DNA of 33,017 nucleotides from Minisyncoccota bacterium (GTDB taxonomy: Bacteria; Patescibacteriota; Minisyncoccia; Minisyncoccales; Minisyncoccaceae): NCBI GenBank assembly GCA_028717005.1, contig JAQUOQ010000002.1, forward strand, positions 1-33,017, given 5' to 3'. Under the pieces are notes generated by a model. The model made no database searches. It was given only the letters and a program-made list of their open reading frames with translations, and was not told the DNA's origin. The first letter of the stretch is position 1. Each line of letters opens with the position of its first letter. Of the stretch, positions 30,583 through 33,017 are shown one piece after another. The position numbers and the translations under genes are program-made.

Positions 30583-31614
30583 CTATTTTCTTTCTTTTAA
30601 AACCACTTTTAGCTCTATTTCTTCTTTGCCCCGCAAAACTAGCAGAGACACTTCGTCGCCGATTGAACAATCTGAAACCATATCGGATAAAGAGCTGTCT
30701 TGGGTAATTTTTTTGCCGTTTATTTCAAGCACGATATCATATTCTTTAAGCCCCGCGGCTTCAGCGCTGGAATTTTTGGCAACGGCCGGCTCGCCAAACA
30801 TCTCCCGTACAATCAAGGCACCGTAATTTACCGGCAGCTTATTGGCTTTGGAAATTTCTTCGCTTAATAAAATATATTTAACGCCTAAATAGGGCCTTTT
30901 GATTTTTCCCCCTTTTTTAACTTCCTTCAGGTCCTCCTTGATGTAATTAATTGGCAAAGCAAAACCGATGTTTTCCGCGCCCATAATCATGGCTGTATTT
31001 ATCCCAACGACATGCCCCTGCATATCAACTAATGGCCCACCGGAATTGCCGGGATTAATAGCAGCGTCGGTTTGTATTAGTCCCCTCAGATTTGTGGCTT
31101 TCGCGTCAAAACCATTATAGGCGGTAATTTTCCGGCTCAAGCCGGATACTATGCCCGCGGAAAGAGTGTCCTCAAACTCCCCCAGCGGATTACCGACGGC
31201 CAAAACCGATTCTCCCAATTCCACCTTGTCTGAATTGCCAAGCCTTAAGAACGGTAATTTCTTTCCTTCTATTTTTAGAATAGCCATGTCTATCAGCGGA
31301 TCTTTGGCAAGAACCTGTGCCGGATATTTGTGGTCCGGGTCTATTATTACCGTAAAATCAGCCTCTTTGTCTTCCACCACGTGATTACAAGTAAGAATAT
31401 ACCCGTCCGCGCTTACTATAAATCCGGATCCTCCGCCAATCTTTGTTTTTTGGCTGCCTTCCTTCATTTTTTTCGGTAAAGCTATTTTCTCCCCCCTAAC
31501 AGGGACAAAATAAAACTCTTCTATCTGCGGCAAATCCCTGGATGCAACGATAGTTATAACAGCCGGACAGACTTTTTTGGCGATTGCTATAATTGGCGAT
31601 TTTCTCCGTATCAT
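30583..31614 (-). CDS. HtrA/DegP-like serine protease with PDZ domain, no export signal
   Basis: HtrA proteases degrade or refold damaged proteins. The catalytic triad is complete: His78 in TCNHVVED, Asp109 in PLIDMAIL and Ser191 in NPGNSGGPLV. A single PDZ domain follows (about 245-340, containing GALIVREMFGE and AAGLKEYDIVLEINGK). The usual N-terminal signal peptide or membrane anchor is absent: the protein opens MIRRKSPIIAIAKKVCPAVI, and an in-frame TAA about 18 nt upstream of the ATG excludes a longer start. It would therefore act in the cytoplasm unless anchored another way. It is monocistronic, with its own promoter and terminator. Confidence 0.92.
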   Translation of the reverse strand: MIRRKSPIIAIAKKVCPAVITIVASRDLPQIEEFYFVPVRGEKIALPKKMKEGSQKTKIGGGSGFIVSADGYILTCNHVVEDKEADFTVIIDPDHKYPAQVLAKDPLIDMAILKIEGKKLPFLRLGNSDKVELGESVLAVGNPLGEFEDTLSAGIVSGLSRKITAYNGFDAKATNLRGLIQTDAAINPGNSGGPLVDMQGHVVGINTAMIMGAENIGFALPINYIKEDLKEVKKGGKIKRPYLGVKYILLSEEISKANKLPVNYGALIVREMFGEPAVAKNSSAEAAGLKEYDIVLEINGKKITQDSSLSDMVSDCSIGDEVSLLVLRGKEEIELKVVLKERK

Positions 31615-31631
31615 AATTTGAGTTTTTATAG

Positions 31632-31660
31632 TTTATACATGTATTATAAACTAATTTCAA
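31632..31660 (-). promoter_or_regulatory. Promoter of the HtrA-like gene
   Basis: Minus-strand TTGAAA (31655-31660), 17-nt spacer, TATAAA (31632-31637). The expected start near 31625 leaves about 10 nt before ATG 31614. Confidence 0.55.
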
Positions 31661-31693
31661 ATAAAAAACCACTTATTAAAAAGGGCTTCATTG

Positions 31694-31766
31694 TGTCCCC
31701 GGCAGGAGTTGAACCTGCGACCTTTGCCTTAGGAGTGCACTGCTCTATCCTCTGAGCTACGGGGAC
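31694..31766 (-). tRNA. tRNA-Arg (anticodon CCU)
   Basis: Acceptor GTCCCCG/CGGGGAC with A73, D stem GCTC/GAGC and T arm GCAGG-TTCAACT-CCTGC are perfect. The anticodon loop CTCCTAA gives CCU for codon AGG. The anticodon stem is weak: of its five pairs, the outermost (G-A) and the one next to the loop (A-G) are mismatched. CCA is not encoded. The upstream minus-strand gene runs into its 5' half. Confidence 0.9.
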
Positions 31767-32427
31767 TCATTTTCTGTTTTATTAAATTAATAAGATTGTC
31801 TATTTTTCTTCGTGCCGAAACATCATAAACAGACACTCGACACATTCCATAAGGATGCCTTTCCAGGCTTTTGCTCCCCAAACCCACTTTTAAAATTTCT
31901 GGTTTTTGGAATCTTTCTAAAGAAAGATTAGTAATTTTCGACCAATATTCCTCGGCCTCTTTAACATTACCGTTTTTAGCTATTCTAACCATTATTTTAA
32001 TCTTATTGTCGTTTACCAGAATAATCTCTCGAAAAAACCTCATCATTATTCTTACCATCTCGGCGTCTGTATTTGTAAAAATAGCGCTGGGATTGCTATT
32101 GCTGTTTCCTCCCTCTGCCCAGTAAAGCATTGTTCCGGATATTAATAAATGGTTTTCAGATAAATTGAAATTTCTGAATTTTTCTTCTGCCCAACTCTTT
32201 GAATCTTCCCTGCTTTTCTTTGCCGAATTAATTAATCCGCTAATTAACTTCGTATTCAATATTTTCTTTTTTAGTCTATCTTTTTGAATTTCCGTTAATT
32301 CGATATCGCAACACCACCTTGAAATTGTGCTTTTTGCTACTAAAACCAAATCTCTTATCTCGCCATAAGATAAACCTTCTTTCCTTAAAACTATAACCTT
32401 TGTATATAAATCGATTTTCCTTCGCAT
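31729..32427 (-). CDS. HTH protein with LAGLIDADG-like domain, reading into tRNA-Arg
   Basis: An N-terminal helix-turn-helix (about 6-42, LRKEGLSYGEIRDLVLVAKS) is followed by a charged linker. Then comes a segment LLISGTMLYWAEGGN (94-108) and FTNTDAEMVRIMMRFFREI (117-135), which resembles the LAGLIDADG-like fold seen in some HTH/endonuclease-type proteins of CPR and other bacteria. The last residues (SPRSSEDRAVHS) are simply the translated 5' half of tRNA-Arg, and the stop TAA falls in the tRNA's anticodon loop. So 38 nt are shared with a functional RNA. Without the tRNA, the protein would end near residue 220. This is consistent with a mobile or formerly mobile gene placed against a tRNA. 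The DNA target and activity are unknown. Confidence 0.62.
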   Translation of the reverse strand: MRRKIDLYTKVIVLRKEGLSYGEIRDLVLVAKSTISRWCCDIELTEIQKDRLKKKILNTKLISGLINSAKKSREDSKSWAEEKFRNFNLSENHLLISGTMLYWAEGGNSNSNPSAIFTNTDAEMVRIMMRFFREIILVNDNKIKIMVRIAKNGNVKEAEEYWSKITNLSLERFQKPEILKVGLGSKSLERHPYGMCRVSVYDVSARRKIDNLINLIKQKMSPRSSEDRAVHS

Positions 32428-32467
32428 ATATTATAGTATCAATTTTTACCGAAAATTACAACACAGA

Positions 32468-32496
32468 TTAACTTGCAAAATGGCCCTATTTATAAT
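32468..32496 (+). promoter_or_regulatory. Promoter of tRNA-Ala
   Basis: TTAACT (32468-32473), a 17-nt spacer and TATAAT (32491-32496), with transcription expected near 32503, 12 nt before the tRNA. A 14-nt near-repeat spans it: TTGCAAAATGGCCC (32473-32486) and TTGCAAAAGGGCCC (32507-32520), the second including the tRNA 5' end. Confidence 0.55.
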
Positions 32497-32514
32497 ACAA
32501 TTTCAATTGCAAAA

Positions 32515-32590
32515 GGGCCCATAGCGCAGCTGGTAGCGCGCCTCTATGGCATAGAGGAGGTCAGGAGTTCGAATCTCCTTGGGTCCACCA
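32515..32590 (+). tRNA. tRNA-Ala (anticodon GGC)
   Basis: Acceptor GGGCCCA/TGGGTCC (one G-U), A73 and encoded CCA at 32588-32590. Anticodon stem CCTCT/AGAGG with loop ATGGCAT gives GGC for codon GCC. D arm GCGC/GCGC and T arm AGGAG-TTCGAAT-CTCCT are normal. Confidence 0.95.
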
Positions 32591-32626
32591 CTCCGCTCAC
32601 TAAAGTGAGCTACGCGGTGCAAGCAC
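32591..32626 (+). repeat. tRNA-trailer hairpin element, copy 2, and degenerate array beyond
   Basis: GCTCACT (32595-32601) pairs with AGTGAGC (32604-32610), then TACGCGGTGCAAGCAC follows. Downstream to 32740, GTGCAAGC starts three related units (32617-32634, 32656-32672 and 32723-32740), with a GCGAAGTG/CACTTCGC stem (32710-32717 with 32733-32740). No coding potential is evident in 32591-32837. Confidence 0.7.
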
Positions 32627-32762
32627 CACATCGCTCGTTGCGCAAGCTACGCGATGTGCAAGCGCCGCATCCAATCCACAAAGAGTTACGCCTGTCCCGC
32701 AAAGCCTGGGCGAAGTGGGACGGTGCAAGCATCACTTCGCAAGGACTACCCTTAATCGTGTT

Positions 32763-32782
32763 GCGGAGCAACTCTAGTTCAG
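32763..32782. repeat. 20-bp exact repeat, copy 2 (tRNA-associated)
   Basis: Identical to 20884-20903. Here it ends about 190 nt after tRNA-Ala and about 55 nt before the next gene. TTGC-GGA-GCAA at its left edge forms a small hairpin. Confidence 0.85.
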
Positions 32783-32822
32783 AACACCCTGTTGATTAAA
32801 CAAAACACTTTTTAGGAAAAAA

Positions 32823-32831
32823 TGGTATAAT
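32823..32831 (+). promoter_or_regulatory. Extended -10 element before the last gene
   Basis: TGGTATAAT (32823-32831) is an extended -10. A start 7 nt on coincides with the A of ATG 32838, predicting a leaderless transcript. No clear -35 is seen. Confidence 0.5.
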
Positions 32832-32837
32832 ATGCTT

Positions 32838-33017
32838 ATGAACAAGTTTATTTATTATACCCCGCGAGTTCTATCAATTTTGATTGTTGCTTTCTTATAT
32901 TTATTTGTTTTAGAGGCATTTTCTCCTGATTTCGGTTACATGGCTGGAATAATGCATTTTCTCTTGGCGACCGCTGTTCTATTAATCACCATTCTCGCTG
33001 GGAAAAAACCAAAAATC
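32838..33017 (+). CDS. Small membrane protein (DUF7670-like), 5' part, cut by window edge
   Basis: The frame runs open to the window end (60 residues). It begins MNKFIYYTPRVLSILIVAFL with hydrophobic segments at about 10-29 and 37-55. The YYTPRVLSIL start resembles a family of small multi-helix membrane proteins in CPR genomes (I recall it as DUF7670). That family assignment is from memory and not secure. A basic tail (GKKPKI) follows the second helix. The rest is outside the window. The predicted promoter places the transcription start at the ATG. Confidence 0.55.
   Translation, partial: MNKFIYYTPRVLSILIVAFLYLFVLEAFSPDFGYMAGIMHFLLATAVLLITILAGKKPKI

Noticed and set aside
32617-32740. CRISPR array in the tRNA-Ala trailer
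   Set aside because: Only three degenerate, unevenly spaced repeats with no cas genes; better explained as a tRNA-linked hairpin element.
32473-32799. Plus-strand 108-codon open frame after tRNA-Ala
   Set aside because: It reads through tRNA-Ala and its hairpin repeats; no protein family features are visible.

Overview
The window looks like an ordinary chromosomal stretch of a streamlined Candidate Phyla Radiation (Patescibacteria, probably Parcubacteria-like) bacterium. This is inferred from the gene content, not from a database match. Supporting signs are an IF-2 that starts almost at its GTPase domain, DUF4446 and DUF4342 proteins, compact core enzymes, tightly packed operons with few Shine-Dalgarno sequences, a class III (oxygen-sensitive) ribonucleotide reductase as the only RNR seen, and competence genes (comEC, dprA). 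TGA acts as a normal stop, for example in the 4-nt overlap at 2394-2397, so the Gracilibacteria-type recoding is not used.

Layout, left to right. 1-1051 (minus): DUF4446 gene then infB, cut by the left edge. 1052-1467: palindromic repeat and tRNA-Ser(CGA). 1468-3683 (minus): GT-B glycosyltransferase and DMT-type transporter. 3797-9138 (minus): an apparent operon nrdD, a small stand-alone glycyl-radical-domain gene, nrdG, rhomboid protease, comEC. 9251-11536 (minus): ftsA-ftsZ. 11650-12090 (minus): ybeY. 12279-14861 (minus): lepB-hisS-rpsU-yqeY. 14981-18791 (plus): pth-dprA-topA and a DUF4342 gene. 18855-20573 (minus): parA-parB. 20648-21120 (plus): two tRNA-Leu genes separated by a structured, repeat-rich spacer. 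21189-25826 (minus): two-subunit 2-oxoacid:ferredoxin oxidoreductase, YvcK/CofD-like protein, GlmU-like nucleotidyltransferase. 26049-30477 (minus): small membrane protein, leuS, glmS. 30583-31614 (minus): HtrA-like protease. 31694-33017: tRNA-Arg(CCU) overlapped by a gene for an HTH/LAGLIDADG-like protein, tRNA-Ala(GGC) with a repeat-rich trailer, and the start of a small membrane protein.

The genes serve translation (IF-2, HisRS, LeuRS, S21, Pth, YbeY, tRNAs), division and chromosome segregation (FtsA/Z, ParA/B, TopA), DNA uptake and processing (ComEC, DprA), anaerobic dNTP synthesis (NrdD/G), fermentation-type carbon flow (the oxidoreductase), amino-sugar precursors (GlmS and a GlmU-like enzyme) and secretion or proteolysis (LepB, rhomboid, HtrA).

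The most interesting item is the 95-residue gene between nrdD and nrdG. It has a four-cysteine zinc-ribbon-like N-terminus followed by a 30-residue copy of NrdD's own glycyl-radical segment. The protein match is perfect; the underlying DNA differs at 4 of 92 positions, all of which are silent third-codon positions. This resembles how GrcA/YfiD supplies a spare glycyl-radical domain to pyruvate formate-lyase, but here for ribonucleotide reductase. Other points worth a look are a covarying hairpin element directly after two tRNA genes, a three-way-junction RNA candidate between the tRNA-Leu genes, several promoters placed so that the mRNAs should be leaderless or nearly so, and an FtsZ that lacks the C-terminal tail FtsA normally binds.
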